From an uncultured bacterium (GTDB lineage Bacteria > Bacillota > Clostridia > TANB77 > CAG-508): DNA of 64,000 nucleotides. The number at the start of each line of letters is the position of its first letter. The first letter of the stretch is position 1. A program made the position numbers and the translations under genes. Shown here piece by piece: positions 48,061 to 58,227 of this stretch. The DNA lies in assembly GCA_905215935.1 (NCBI GenBank), contig CAJMRY010000003.1, forward strand, positions 186,001-250,000. The letters are read 5' to 3'. The notes beneath the pieces are model-generated. The model ran no database searches, was not told the DNA's origin, and saw only the letters and a program-made list of their open reading frames with translations.

Positions 48061-48244
48061 TTAGCCCTTTTATCTCCTTTCGATTTTCTTTAGTTTTTCC
48101 CTTTTTTCTACAAATAATTCTATATAAATTTCCTCTAAAAGTCAATATATATTTTTAGACATTTTTTATTTTTTCTATTGTATTTTTTTCCATTATGTTA
48201 TAGTATGTTTATGGAAAAATGAGAGTTCTACAAAGGAGGAAAAC

Positions 48245-49351
48245 ATGCCAAGAAAACCAAAAGAAAAAGAAATAGAAATAAAAGATGAATTAATAGATTC
48301 TGTATCTAGTAAAAAAAGTGCTAATTCTAAAAAGACAAAAGATTCTAAAGAAATTACTTCTTCAAAATCCACTGTAAAAAAGTCTACTAAATCTGCTTCA
48401 AAAAAGGCTACAAAATCTTCAAAAGAAGATAAAGACTCCTCAGAAAAAGATACAAAAAAGACTGCTACTTCTACAGAAAAGCAAGCAAAAAGTACTAAAG
48501 ATACTACTTCTAAAGTAACATCAAAAAAAACACAAAAAACAAAAACAACTTCAAAAAAAGAAGCAAAATCTAAAAAAGAAAAAAAAGCTAAAGACTCTAC
48601 ATTATCAAAAACTTCTAGTAAATCAAAAAAAGCTCCTTCTAGTACAAAAACTAAAACTACAACTAGTAAAAAAACAAATTCATCTAAAACTTCGTCTAAA
48701 AAATCATCTACAACAAAAAAAGCTTCTACTACTAAATCAAAAACTACTAAAAGAAAAATAGAAATTTTAGAATACTACGATTTACCATATAGATATAATC
48801 AAACAATTGTTAAAGTTCTAGCTCAAACTCCTACTACTTTATTTGTCTATTGGGATATATCAGATTCAGATAGAGAAAATTTAGTTAATAAGTATGGTGA
48901 AAGATTTTTTGAAGAAACTAAACCAGTTTTAATAATTCATAATCAAACAAATAATTATTCATTTGAAGTAGAAATTAATGATTTTGCAAATAGTTGGTAT
49001 CTTCATATTTCTGATAGCAAATGTGTTTATAGCATTGAACTTGGAAGAAAACCTATTAACCAAAATAATGAATCTATACCGCAAAATTATATTTATATAA
49101 CATCATCAAATAAAATGGAAGCTCCAAATGACCATATTTTATTTGATAGTTTAGGAGATACAGTCTATTTTAGAAATGTAAAAACAAATATTATAGAAGG
49201 AAAAAAAATAACATCTTTGTCTTTTATTCAAAATATCGGAAAAATTTATAATATATATGACATTTATCAAAAAATTTATCCAGCAGAAAATGTTAAATAT
49301 TTTGATTTAAACAATCCATCTTCTGGAAATCCATCATCATTTTTTAAATAA
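48245..49351 (+). CDS. DUF4912 protein with a histone-like Lys/Ser/Thr tail
   Basis: 368 residues. Residues 1-170 are low complexity, nearly all Lys, Ser, Thr and Ala (KKSTKSASKKATKSS-like), similar in composition to histone H1 tails. Residues about 180-300 are DUF4912 (VKVLAQTPTTLFVYWDISDSDR, FANSWYLHI), a domain usually found beside GH57 and glycogen genes in Clostridia. A basic tail could bind nucleic acid or polyanions (inference). RBS is AAAGGAGG. It is likely an operon with the GH57 gene. Confidence 0.8.
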   Translation: MPRKPKEKEIEIKDELIDSVSSKKSANSKKTKDSKEITSSKSTVKKSTKSASKKATKSSKEDKDSSEKDTKKTATSTEKQAKSTKDTTSKVTSKKTQKTKTTSKKEAKSKKEKKAKDSTLSKTSSKSKKAPSSTKTKTTTSKKTNSSKTSSKKSSTTKKASTTKSKTTKRKIEILEYYDLPYRYNQTIVKVLAQTPTTLFVYWDISDSDRENLVNKYGERFFEETKPVLIIHNQTNNYSFEVEINDFANSWYLHISDSKCVYSIELGRKPINQNNESIPQNYIYITSSNKMEAPNDHILFDSLGDTVYFRNVKTNIIEGKKITSLSFIQNIGKIYNIYDIYQKIYPAENVKYFDLNNPSSGNPSSFFK

Positions 49352-49522
49352 ATATATAACTATTGGTTTAAAAAATATATATTAAACAATTAGCTAGGCG
49401 GTAATATTTCCACTTGAATGAAACAACTGTGAATTATAACTATTTTTTTATTATAGACTCAGAAAGAATAAATTAGTATATATATGTACTAATTTATTCT
49501 TTCTAAGTCACCCTAGAAAGGA

Positions 49523-51124
49523 ATGAATTTTAATATGAATAACCCAAAAGGCTATGTAAGTTTTGTACTTCATGCGCATTTACCATTTGTTCATCACCCA
49601 GAAAGTGAAGATTATTTAGAAGAACAATGGCTATATGAAGCAATTTCCGAAACATATATTCCATTACTTACAAATTTTCAAAAATTAGTAGATGAGAATG
49701 TCAGCTTTAAAATAACAATGTCACTTACCCCTCCTCTACTAAATATGTTAGATAATAAATTATTACAAAAAAGATATATAAAATACTTAAAAAAACATAT
49801 TGAACTTGCAAAAAAAGAAGTTAAAAGAACTGTTTATGACGAAAGAGTAAACACACTTTCTAAATATTATGTAGAACGTTATTCTAATGACTTGCATCTT
49901 TTTAAAGATGTATATAATTGTAATCTTATTGAAGCTTTTAAACATTTCCAAGATATTGGTGTTTTAGAGATAATTACATGTGGTGCAACACATGGATATT
50001 TTCCTATTTTATATACTACTCCTCAAACAGTTAAAGCTCAAATTGCAGTTGGTGTTCAAACTTATAAAAAATATTTTGAAAAAAACCCTCGTGGAATCTG
50101 GCTTCCAGAATGTGGCTATGTTCCTGAAGCTGATAAATATTTAAAAGAATTTGGAATAGAATATGTTATCACAGAATCACATGGAATTTTATATGCAGAC
50201 CCTACTCCTATTTATGGTACATTTGCACCAATTGTTTCACCAAATGGTGTGACATGTTTTGGGCGTGATATAGAGTCATCAAGACAAGTATGGAGTTCTA
50301 TTAATGGTTACCCAGGAGATTTCAATTATCGTGAATTTTATAGAGATATTGGTTATGAAACAGATTATGAATATATAAAACCATATATTGCTTCAAATGG
50401 TGCTAGAGTTCATACTGGTATAAAATATCATAGAATTACTGGAAATACAGAAAACAAAGACTATTATAATTTACAATGGGCAAAAGATTCTGCTGAAAAA
50501 CAAGCTGGTCATTTCTTAGATAGCAGAACTTCTCAAATTAATAATTTAGCACCACTTATGGAAAATCCTCCAATAATATTATGTCCTTATGATGCTGAAC
50601 TATATGGTCATTGGTGGTATGAAGGTCCATATTGGTTATACATATTATTTAAGAAAATTCATTTTGACCAAAATAATTTTAAATTAACTACACCTGGAGA
50701 ATATATAGATAAATTTCCTTGTATACAACAATGCATGCCATGTCGTTCTAGTTGGGGTGCTAATGGTTATAGTGAAGTATGGCTAAATCAAACTAACGAT
50801 TATGTTCATAGACATCTTCATGTAGCTGGTGATAGAATGGTAGAATTATGTCACATGTTTCCTAATGAAAATGATAAAACAAAAAAATCAGCTTTAAATC
50901 AATGTGCAAGAGAATTACTTTTAGCACAAAGTAGTGATTGGTTATTTATTATAACTAATGGAACTATGGTTGATTATGCAAAAAAAAGAATTAAAGACCA
51001 TATAGGAAGATTTACCAAACTATATGAACAAATAAAAAATGACGAAATAGATAAAGAATTCTTAAAATCTATCCAAGAAAAAGACTGTATATTTCCTGAA
51101 ATAGATTATATGATTTATTACTAA
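49523..51124 (+). CDS. GH57 1,4-alpha-glucan branching enzyme (DUF1957 type)
   Basis: A 533-residue GH57 barrel. It begins YVSFVLHAHLPFVHHPE, the family's first signature. Nucleophile region GIWLPECGYVPEAD and acid region CPYDAELYGHWWYEGP match, and the DUF1957 C-terminal helical domain follows. It forms alpha-1,6 branches in storage glucan. RBS is AGAAAGGAATG. It lies between the DUF4912 gene and coaD, opposite the GT4 enzyme. Confidence 0.9.
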   Translation: MNFNMNNPKGYVSFVLHAHLPFVHHPESEDYLEEQWLYEAISETYIPLLTNFQKLVDENVSFKITMSLTPPLLNMLDNKLLQKRYIKYLKKHIELAKKEVKRTVYDERVNTLSKYYVERYSNDLHLFKDVYNCNLIEAFKHFQDIGVLEIITCGATHGYFPILYTTPQTVKAQIAVGVQTYKKYFEKNPRGIWLPECGYVPEADKYLKEFGIEYVITESHGILYADPTPIYGTFAPIVSPNGVTCFGRDIESSRQVWSSINGYPGDFNYREFYRDIGYETDYEYIKPYIASNGARVHTGIKYHRITGNTENKDYYNLQWAKDSAEKQAGHFLDSRTSQINNLAPLMENPPIILCPYDAELYGHWWYEGPYWLYILFKKIHFDQNNFKLTTPGEYIDKFPCIQQCMPCRSSWGANGYSEVWLNQTNDYVHRHLHVAGDRMVELCHMFPNENDKTKKSALNQCARELLLAQSSDWLFIITNGTMVDYAKKRIKDHIGRFTKLYEQIKNDEIDKEFLKSIQEKDCIFPEIDYMIYY

Positions 51125-51129
51125 AACTT

Positions 51130-51176
51130 AATAACAGAGGCTCTAGAATTAATTTCGTTAATTCTCCCCTGTTATT
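51130..51176 (+). terminator. Terminator after GH57 gene
   Basis: AATAACAG...GAATTAA pairs with TTAATTC...CTGTTATT, followed by TTTATAG. Confidence 0.8.
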
Positions 51177-51310
51177 TTTATAGACTTTTATATGATAATA
51201 TAGTAATATAAATACTATATTTATCAATTTAGAAAATATAATAATTAATAAAGAAAGGTAAGTATAATAAATAAATCTCAAACTTTATTTATCATACAAG
51301 GTAAACTTTT

Positions 51311-51781
51311 ATGAAAAAAATTGGATTTTATGCAGGAAGCTTTGACCCTTTTACTAATGGACATTTACATGTTGTAAAAACTTCATGTAAACTCTTTGAT
51401 GAAGTAATAATTGGTATTGGAATTAATTCTGATAAAAAAAGACGTTATAATCAGGAGACAATAAAAAAAGCTATTGAAAAAACTTTAAAAACAGAAAAAA
51501 TTACAAATGCCAAAGTAATAACATATGATAATTTTTCTGTTGATGTAGCTCGTATATATAATTGTACATTTTTAATCAGAGGAATTAGAAATGGTATGGA
51601 TTATGATTATGAAGAAAGTGTTGCTATGATTAATGAAGAAGTATCTGGAATGGATACTATTTATATAAGATCTGGTAAACTCGGAGCAATTAGTTCTAGC
51701 ATGGTTGTTGAACTAATCAAACATAATAAAGATGTTTCAAAATATTTACCAAAAGATATTTTAGACTGTATCAAAATTTAA
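51311..51781 (+). CDS. coaD: Phosphopantetheine adenylyltransferase
   Basis: A 156-residue nucleotidyltransferase of coenzyme A synthesis, joining ATP and 4'-phosphopantetheine. Motifs are GFYAGSFDPFTNGHLHVV (HIGH-like TxGH), FLIRGIRNGMDYDYE, and the ISSSMVVELIKHNKDVSKYLP tail. The region before ISSSM (IYIRSGKLGA) is less usual than the common PxxxFISSS. The start has AAGGTAAAC. It is a single gene with its own terminator. Confidence 0.88.
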   Translation: MKKIGFYAGSFDPFTNGHLHVVKTSCKLFDEVIIGIGINSDKKRRYNQETIKKAIEKTLKTEKITNAKVITYDNFSVDVARIYNCTFLIRGIRNGMDYDYEESVAMINEEVSGMDTIYIRSGKLGAISSSMVVELIKHNKDVSKYLPKDILDCIKI

Positions 51782-51860
51782 ATATAATTATATTGTTGTA
51801 TGAAATATTATTTTTATGTGTAAATCACTGCGCTATTAAGCACATTTACTATATATCAAG

Positions 51861-51888
51861 TTTGCCTGTCTTTAATTAGACAGGCAAA
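51861..51888. terminator. Bidirectional terminator after coaD
   Basis: TTTGCCTGTCT and AGACAGGCAAA form an 11-bp stem around TTAATT between convergent genes. Confidence 0.85.
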
Positions 51889-51951
51889 TCCAATTTTACT
51901 TAACAAAATATATAAAATTAATTATCATCATTTAATATCAATGTAACATTT

Positions 51952-52623
51952 TTATCCATTTCTCTTTGATATACGTGTTTCTATGTTTCTAGCTCCAACA
52001 TATTTTTCTAGTATTTCTGTCGCTTTTTCCATATAATATTCTAAGTTAGCATCATCTGAAAAAGCTATTAAAACAGTTAATATATTTTTAGAATCATTAT
52101 TAATCATTGCTTTCTCAGAATCACTTGTTGGACTTCCATATGCACCAAATTCGTCTGAAAAAACTGGTAAGTTTTCGGTATTTATAATATCTTTCCCTAT
52201 TCCTTTATAACTTTCCCCTTTCTTACCTATTCTAAATGTTAATTCTTCTCCAAGTTTATCAACATCATAAGATCCAACAGATAATTTAGAAATAATAGAA
52301 ATTAAATTATTAGCATCAACAACATTATTTATTTTATATAATCCCTTGCCTTGTAATATTCTTCTAATTAATGCTTCTGATGATATTCTATATCTATGAG
52401 GATCCTTCCCTATTTTTCTATATAATTCTCTAGAATCACTGATATTTTTTTCCTTAGAAATATTGTCTAATGACATATTCTTTTCTATATTTTTAATATT
52501 ATACGATATTTCCTCCCATAATTCTTTATTACCTTTCTCTACATTTGTTATATATTGAATACAACCTAATTGTATTTTGGGACAAATATCTAATAATTCA
52601 TTGTCAATTATTATCTTTTTCAT
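51952..52623 (-). CDS. B3/B4 (PheT-like editing) domain protein
   Basis: A 223-residue protein consisting of the B3/B4 domain of phenylalanyl-tRNA synthetase beta chain. Motifs are SRELYRKIGKDPHRYRISSEALIRRIL, NNVVDANNLISI and LPVFSDEFGAYGSPTSDS. Free-standing B3/B4 proteins are thought to edit mischarged tRNA or bind amino acids. The start has AAAGGAGG. Single gene. Confidence 0.85.
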   Translation of the reverse strand: MKKIIIDNELLDICPKIQLGCIQYITNVEKGNKELWEEISYNIKNIEKNMSLDNISKEKNISDSRELYRKIGKDPHRYRISSEALIRRILQGKGLYKINNVVDANNLISIISKLSVGSYDVDKLGEELTFRIGKKGESYKGIGKDIINTENLPVFSDEFGAYGSPTSDSEKAMINNDSKNILTVLIAFSDDANLEYYMEKATEILEKYVGARNIETRISKRNG

Positions 52624-52780
52624 AACAACCTCCTTTTGGTTAATTTATATATTTTTTTATTCATATTTTCAATAACTTTTTAAATATATTATCTTACCAT
52701 AAATATTTAATGGTTAATTCAAAATATAGGTTTGATTTTTAATTATAATTATCTATCTACTTCATAATCAAATCCATCAT

Positions 52781-53344
52781 TTAAATGTGAAATAACCTCT
52801 CTAGTTCCTGTTTTAAGTCTTTACCACATAAAAATATTGTATTTATTAATGTAATTATAGCTATACCTGAACTTATTATAACAGGAATCCATTTTTCTGT
52901 AATATGCATAAAAAATAATATTATTGGTATCATACTTATTGCAAATATGCAAAGTTCAAATATTGCATATTTAAAATATTTTTTATGACTAACAATTGTT
53001 AATACAAAAATGGTTATATTTGCTACACCTATAATAATTGGAAATGCAAGTTCTAATGACCACTTTCTATATCCAATAATTATATCTAATAATATTACTA
53101 AAACAGATATACATATTGTTTGAATAAGTACATGTGATGCTATGTTCACATTTTTTCTTATTGAATATAAAGTTGTAATCCAAATATACAAAATTCCTAT
53201 TATTACAATAAACGACCATTTGAATTCTTTAGTACATAACTCATTTACAATAATTGATACTAAAGATACACAGGCTGAGATTAATACTAATATTTTTATA
53301 ATTATATTTGTTTTTTTAACATTAATTAATTTAGGATAAATCAT
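52781..53344 (-). CDS. Membrane protein coupled to the condensation-type gene (DUF6320-like)
   Basis: 187 residues with five to six hydrophobic helices in regular spacing and a short N-terminal tail. The ATG overlaps the stop of the upstream gene (ATGA), so the two are translationally coupled. The same pair, membrane protein plus condensation-fold protein, is frequent in Clostridia. The function is unknown. An N-terminal zinc-ribbon seen in some relatives is missing. Confidence 0.65.
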   Translation of the reverse strand: MIYPKLINVKKTNIIIKILVLISACVSLVSIIVNELCTKEFKWSFIVIIGILYIWITTLYSIRKNVNIASHVLIQTICISVLVILLDIIIGYRKWSLELAFPIIIGVANITIFVLTIVSHKKYFKYAIFELCIFAISMIPIILFFMHITEKWIPVIISSGIAIITLINTIFLCGKDLKQELERLFHI

Positions 53345-54616
53345 AATTTAGCTCCATTTCCTTTGATTTCTACATCTATTCCTTGCTCTTGTAAATGCTT
53401 AAAAAATGCTTTTTCTATACTTACATCTTCTAATATTGATGTAAATGTAAAAATCAACTTATTTTCATATGAACATGCCGCACACTTTATTTTCTCTACT
53501 GGTTCTGGTGCTAATAAAAATAAGAATTTGTCAATATACTTTTTATATTCTGGTAAAACACTTACCCTACCTACATTAGAAAGAGTTGTTGTAGTGTATT
53601 TTCTAATTTCCATATAACTAATTTTCAAAATTATATTTTTTAACAGTAAGGGTATTAACTTTACCAATATATTATTTCCCCATTTAACATTAGCAGACAT
53701 TGTTTTTGTAATTTCCTCTTCTGTTAATCTATTTTTAAAATCGCTTTTGACAAATTCTATGATTTTGTCAAAATCCTCAAATTCCTCATTTTTTAAATTT
53801 GCTTCTAATGTAATATAAGAAAAGAAGTTACTTATTGTTGTTGATTTAAAATACTTCTTCAAGTTTACAGGTATACATACCTTTATTGGTTTTTTTCCAT
53901 GATATTTTTTATAATTTTCTTTATATATTGCTTTTATCAAAGTAGCTGTTAAATATCCGAGTTATTGTTACATCCTTTTCTTTACAAACTTCCTTTAATT
54001 TAAATAAATCAATATATCCATGAAGTACACCTGTTGCAAATAGAGGCAATTTTCTTCCTTTAATAACATATGCTTTTTTAGATTTTTCTCTTTTACCTAG
54101 ATATTTATTATAATTTTTTAAATAACTGTCTTCTGTATTATTTACAATTATAGTTTTATTTCTACAACTTGATTTAAATTCTTCTTTATGTGATTTTTCA
54201 ATATAATTATAAATTATTTCTTTAAAAAAACGTGTTGCACTATTTCCATCTGTTAATGAATGAAACACATCTAAATTAATTTTATTTTTAAAAAATGTCA
54301 CTTTAAAAAGGTAATCATTATTAGTATTTGGATCTATATATTTACATGGATAATCATTTTCCTCCTCTATTATAGGATTTTTTCTATTTGCTTCTAAATA
54401 ATACCAAAATAAACCTTTTCTTAACTTAACTTTAAATGAAATGAATTTTTCTAAAGCCTCATTTACACACATTTCTAAAATATCCTGCTTTATTTCTTCA
54501 TTTAATATTCCGGATATTCTAAAAACTGTACTAAATCTTCTAGTTGAAATACTAGGAAATAGCTTAGCTGAATTATCAAGCTTTCTCCATACAATTTTAT
54601 TATTATATTTCATCAT
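53341..54616 (-). CDS. Condensation-fold acyltransferase-like protein, read through one quadruplet codon
   Basis: Two frames join at CGG 53959-53957 to a 424-residue protein. The motif DVFHSLTDGNSA (HxxxDG-like, about residue 125) is the active-site loop of condensation-domain and alcohol acetyltransferase families. The join gives VTITGYLTATLIKAIYKE. The second segment has KVCIPVNLKKYF, NVGRVSVL and a C-terminal VEIKGNGAKL. In the zero frame the protein ends 10 codons after CGG and lacks its second half. Start ATG 54616 or 54613. It is coupled to the membrane protein gene. Confidence 0.85.
53956..53959 (-). other. Quadruplet codon CGGA, Gly220 of condensation-fold protein
   Basis: ATA ACT CGG ATA TTT AAC AGC in the zero frame. 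Skipping the C gives ACT GGA TAT TTA ACA GCT ACT TTG, an amphipathic helix typical for this position. Confidence 0.9.
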
Positions 54617-54647
54617 TATCCCTTCTATCTAATGTTTGAACAAACCT

Positions 54648-54693
54648 AAATAGAAAGAAGAAATCCATTATTTTAAGTTTCTTCTTTCTATTT
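54648..54693 (-). terminator. Terminator after ABC exporter operon
   Basis: AAATAGAAAGAAGAAA and TTTCTTCTTTCTATTT form a 16-bp stem around 14 nt just past the permease stop (minus strand). Confidence 0.75.
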
Positions 54694-54722
54694 AAGTTGT
54701 TTAAAAGCTATCTATCCTTTGT

Positions 54723-55962
54723 TTAATTGTTCTTATCTTTATATATTTTTAAGATATCTTTCATTTGTAATTTTGTCCCATAATGTAATATTGCTGAAGA
54801 ATATATTTTTATTGCAATTTTTGCTACTAGTAATATGGTTATAATCATAATAGCTATAGATATAATTATTTGACTAGTTGTTGCTGTATTTCCTATTATC
54901 CTAAATGGCATACTAAATGCTGATGAAAATGGAAAAATTGATGCAAAAGTATTTACATTACTTGTAGGATTCATCATAGAAAAATATGCTAAATAAAATC
55001 CTATCACTGCAAGTATTGCAACTGGACTATTTGCCGAATTTATATCTTCTGGTTTACTTACAGTAGAACCAGTTAAAGCATATAATAATGCATAAAGTAT
55101 ATATCCTAATACAAAATAAACTAATGTAATTCCAATAAACCCTGGTGTTATTTTTGAAAAATCTATTATTCCATCTAACATTCCTTCCGGTAAAAATGCT
55201 TTATATGATATAAAAGCTACAATTATAATTGTTATAACTTGTAATAATCCGAACCAATCCAATTCCCGCAGTTTTACCAAGTACAATTGTCTTTGGAGTA
55301 GTTGATGTTACTAAAGTTTCCATTATTTTAGAAGTTTTTTCTGTTGTAATAGAACTAGATACTTGGTATGCACAAAAATATATAGCATAAAATAAAACAA
55401 TACTAAGCATCATTGCTACAAATAACATAGAACCAGATGAACCTTCTTTAAGTTCTGTTACTGTTGTTATAACAGGATTATTAAATTCTACGATTTTGTC
55501 TGCAGAAAGCCCCATATTTGCAAGTTTTATATTTTTGTACATATCTGTAAGCATATTTATAAACTCCTCATTTGAGCCTCCTATTCCTAAACTATCTACA
55601 ATATAATCTAATTTAACATTTCCATTTTCCCATGAAATTACTACTGCAGATTCTATTTCATTATTATCTATTTTTTCTTTTATTTGCTCTTTAGAAATAT
55701 CTTCATGTGTTATTTGAAATTTATTATCATTTCCAGTTTGATTTAAAACGTCCAACATTTCTCCATAAACATTACTCGAATCTATTATTAATATATTTTC
55801 TGATGATTCTTCACTATTATTTCCTTTTATATTATTAATAATATTTGGAATATTAAAACCTACAATTATTATTAAAATAATAATTAAATTAGATATTAAA
55901 AATGATTTTCTCTTTAGCATCTCTTTTGCTGTAAACTTAGCAACTATTGTAAAATCTTTCAT
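54723..55962 (-). CDS. ABC-2 type permease (NatB-like), read through one quadruplet codon
   Basis: Two frames join at CGG 55251-55249 to a 412-residue permease. It has one N-terminal helix (about 20-42), a long extracytoplasmic domain and five to six C-terminal helices, as in NatB/YhaP. The join, GIGLVGLLQVITIIIVAF, lies at the start of a membrane helix after the conserved TTPKTIVLGKTAGIG. In the zero frame the protein ends 15 codons later and loses four helices. It overlaps the ATPase gene by ATGA. Confidence 0.88.
55248..55251 (-). other. Quadruplet codon CGGA, Gly238 of ABC permease
   Basis: TTG GTT CGG ATT ATT ACA AGT TAT in the zero frame. Skipping the C gives GTT GGA TTA TTA CAA GTT ATA ACA, a continuous membrane helix. 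Confidence 0.92.
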
Positions 55963-56858
55963 TTTTGTACACCTACCTTTTCTATAAATATGTCATTCAA
56001 ACTTGGTTTCTTTAATTCAAATTTAATTACATTTAAATCATCTACTAAAGCTAAGTTTTTAAATAATATATTCGCTTTTTCTTCCGAATTAATTGCTATA
56101 CTATATCTGTTATCTATATTCTCATAATCGTGAAATCCTATATTTTCTATTTCTTTATCAATATTTTTATTAACTACAATTTCTAATTTATTTGCTGGAT
56201 ATGAATTTTTTATAGTTTTCAAATTTCCTTTTAATATAGTTTTTCCTCTATTTAGTATTAAAATATCTGTACAAAATTCTTCTATAGATGTCATTTGGTG
56301 ACTTGACATTATTATGTATTTTCCCATTTTTACTAACTCTAATATAATCTTTTTTAATAATTCTGTATTAACAGGATCTAATCCGCTAAAAGGCTCATCT
56401 AGTACTATAAGCTCTGGGTCATGCATAACTGCAATAACAAATTGAACTTTTTGCTGATTTCCTTTAGATAATTTTTCTGCTGGCATATTAATATATTCTT
56501 CAATTTCTAATTTTTTTAGCCAATATTTAATAGCTTCTTCTGCTTTACTTTTCCTCATTCCTTTTAATTCTGCAAAATACATAAGTTGATCAAATATTTT
56601 TGTTTTTGGGTATACTCCCCTTTCTTCTGGCATATATCCAAAATTTACATGTTTCCTTTTTACATCTTTACCATTCCAAGAAATTAATCCTTTATCTTTG
56701 TTTATTATTCCTAATAACATTCTAATTGTTGTAGTTTTTCCTGCACCATTTGTTCCAAGTAAACCAAAAACACCTGGCTTGTCTATTTCAAATGAAATAT
56801 TATCTACTGCTTTTTTACCAGAAAAACTTTTATCTACATTTGATACTTTTAATCCCAT
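55959..56858 (-). CDS. ABC transporter ATPase (NatA-like)
   Basis: A 299-residue ATPase. Walker A is GTNGAGKTT, Q-loop YMPEERG, signature LSKGNQQKVQ, Walker B LIVLDEPFSGLD, H-loop SSHQM. The MPEERGVYP motif and LSKGNQQK are typical for the NatA/YhaQ group that exports Na+ or amphipathic compounds with NatB-type permeases. RBS is AGGGAGG. It is translationally coupled to the permease. Confidence 0.9.
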   Translation of the reverse strand: MGLKVSNVDKSFSGKKAVDNISFEIDKPGVFGLLGTNGAGKTTTIRMLLGIINKDKGLISWNGKDVKRKHVNFGYMPEERGVYPKTKIFDQLMYFAELKGMRKSKAEEAIKYWLKKLEIEEYINMPAEKLSKGNQQKVQFVIAVMHDPELIVLDEPFSGLDPVNTELLKKIILELVKMGKYIIMSSHQMTSIEEFCTDILILNRGKTILKGNLKTIKNSYPANKLEIVVNKNIDKEIENIGFHDYENIDNRYSIAINSEEKANILFKNLALVDDLNVIKFELKKPSLNDIFIEKVGVQK

Positions 56859-56998
56859 GATATTCCTCCCTATCTATTTTTTAAAATTATATCACATAGC
56901 TTAATATTGTACTACACTTTTTATTACAAAATAGTATGTCAAATCAAATTTATATATAAACAAAAATTATATATTTCATAAAAATATTATAAAATATA

Positions 56999-57027
56999 TT
57001 GCGATTTTTTATAAAGTCTGTTATTAT
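56999..57027 (+). promoter_or_regulatory. Promoter for tRNA-Leu
   Basis: TTGCGA (56999-57004) and TATTAT (57022-57027) are 17 nt apart, about 22 nt before the tRNA. Confidence 0.65.
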
Positions 57028-57048
57028 ATATAAAGACTTTTAGTTTAT

Positions 57049-57131
57049 GCCTGAGTGGCGGAACTGGCAGACGCACACGACTCAAAATCGTGCGGGAAAC
57101 CATGTGGGTTCGAGTCCCACCTTAGGCACCA
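57049..57131 (+). tRNA. tRNA-Leu (anticodon CAA)
   Basis: An 83-nt class II tRNA with encoded CCA. Acceptor GCCTGAG/CTTAGGC, anticodon stem CACGA/TCGTG with loop CTCAAAA, a long variable arm and GTGGGTTCGAGTCCCAC T arm. It reads UUG. Confidence 0.96.
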
Positions 57132-57212
57132 ACGATGTTTCTGCTCGAACTTTTTAGAACAGATAGATATAAAAATCAATCAGTAAAATGGTTGATTTTT
57201 TTGTTTGTAAAA
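57129..57212 (+). repeat. tRNA-Leu flanking block, copy found also at 21671-21757
   Basis: The stretch from the CCA end through the ATCAATCA/TGGTTGAT terminator is the better-preserved copy of a block seen at 21671-21757 without a tRNA. It includes the tRNA terminator with TTTTTTT. Confidence 0.75.
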
Positions 57213-57248
57213 AATCATCCTAATTCTATAATGAGGATGGTGTGAAAA

Positions 57249-57449
57249 ATGAAGATAATTAAGCAAGAACTAAAATTTGAGGAATGTCTAAAACAACGAT
57301 TAGAGTTTATATGCGAATTTTCTAAGGTTACCCCTACTTTTGTAAATGGTAGTATTAGAGAAATTGAAAAGACTAATATTTCATACATAGAGCCTCATAG
57401 AGTGATCATTAAAAATATTACATTTCTAGTATTCAATTACTCCCAATGA
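57249..57449 (+). CDS. Short unknown protein or gene remnant
   Basis: A 66-residue open frame with GGATGGTG upstream of ATG. The sequence is mixed charged/hydrophobic with no motif I know. Its place just after a tRNA and a duplicated flank suggests a leftover of an integrated element. It may not be expressed. Confidence 0.35.
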   Translation: MKIIKQELKFEECLKQRLEFICEFSKVTPTFVNGSIREIEKTNISYIEPHRVIIKNITFLVFNYSQ

Positions 57450-57552
57450 TGTTTATGTGTCCAATTTATCTAAAAAAAATAAAGCTATCAGAACTAGAAG
57501 AATATCTGCAAAACATATAAATGAAAACCTACACCTTTTTAATTAAAAATAG

Positions 57553-57581
57553 TTGATATATTTTTAATTAAAGTATATAAT
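57553..57581 (+). promoter_or_regulatory. Promoter of the zinc-ribbon membrane protein gene
   Basis: TTGATA (57553-57558) and TATAAT (57576-57581) are 17 nt apart, followed by AGAGGTGAT and the ATG at 57603. Confidence 0.8.
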
Positions 57582-57602
57582 ATTGTTATTAGAGGTGATA
57601 TT

Positions 57603-58103
57603 ATGAAATTTTGTACAAAATGTGGGAACAAATTAAATGAAGATGTTAAATACTGTCCAAAATGCGGAAACCCTACAAAAATGGAAATTGAGAAGTTAAA
57701 AATAGAAAGAAACCCAAAAAAAGAAGAGAAAAACTTGGGATTAAAAATTTTATTAAACTATTCAATTTTACTTATTTGTGTTGTTGGACTTATAGGCGCC
57801 AGCTTAGTCTTTCTATTACCTGTAGCTCAAATATGCATATCCATTTTTAATTATAACTTTAGCAAAAAATGGCAAACTGTTCTTATGCTAGAAGTTAATT
57901 TATGGATTTCTACAATTCTTGGACTTTTTTTTAGCAGATATCTATTTCTCAAATATATTGTAGATGACGAGTTAAGTTCTGCTATTTTTTTAGAAATATT
58001 GAAAATCGGAGCAATCTTCGTTTTTATTATGGCAATCGTAACTACATTGATTAAGTACATTTCAATAAAATCAAATAACAAAAATCAAAAAATAAATCAA
58101 TAA
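57603..58103 (+). CDS. Zinc-ribbon membrane protein
   Basis: 166 residues. Residues 1-22 are a zinc ribbon (FCTKCGNKL, KYCPKCGNP), followed by a charged linker and three to four membrane helices (from about 50). Such zinc-ribbon plus membrane proteins are common in Firmicutes and have no assigned function. The frame contains TGC GGA in normal phase and no CGG. Confidence 0.75.
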   Translation: MKFCTKCGNKLNEDVKYCPKCGNPTKMEIEKLKIERNPKKEEKNLGLKILLNYSILLICVVGLIGASLVFLLPVAQICISIFNYNFSKKWQTVLMLEVNLWISTILGLFFSRYLFLKYIVDDELSSAIFLEILKIGAIFVFIMAIVTTLIKYISIKSNNKNQKINQ

Positions 58104-58227
58104 TGAAAGTACAACAAGTGCTCAGTATTGTAAAAAAATGTTACTACTACGAAAACAAAAAATAACACATAACTTTGGTTGATTCCACTTATAACTTGCA
58201 ATTTTATAGTTTTACCTATTTTAAGTT

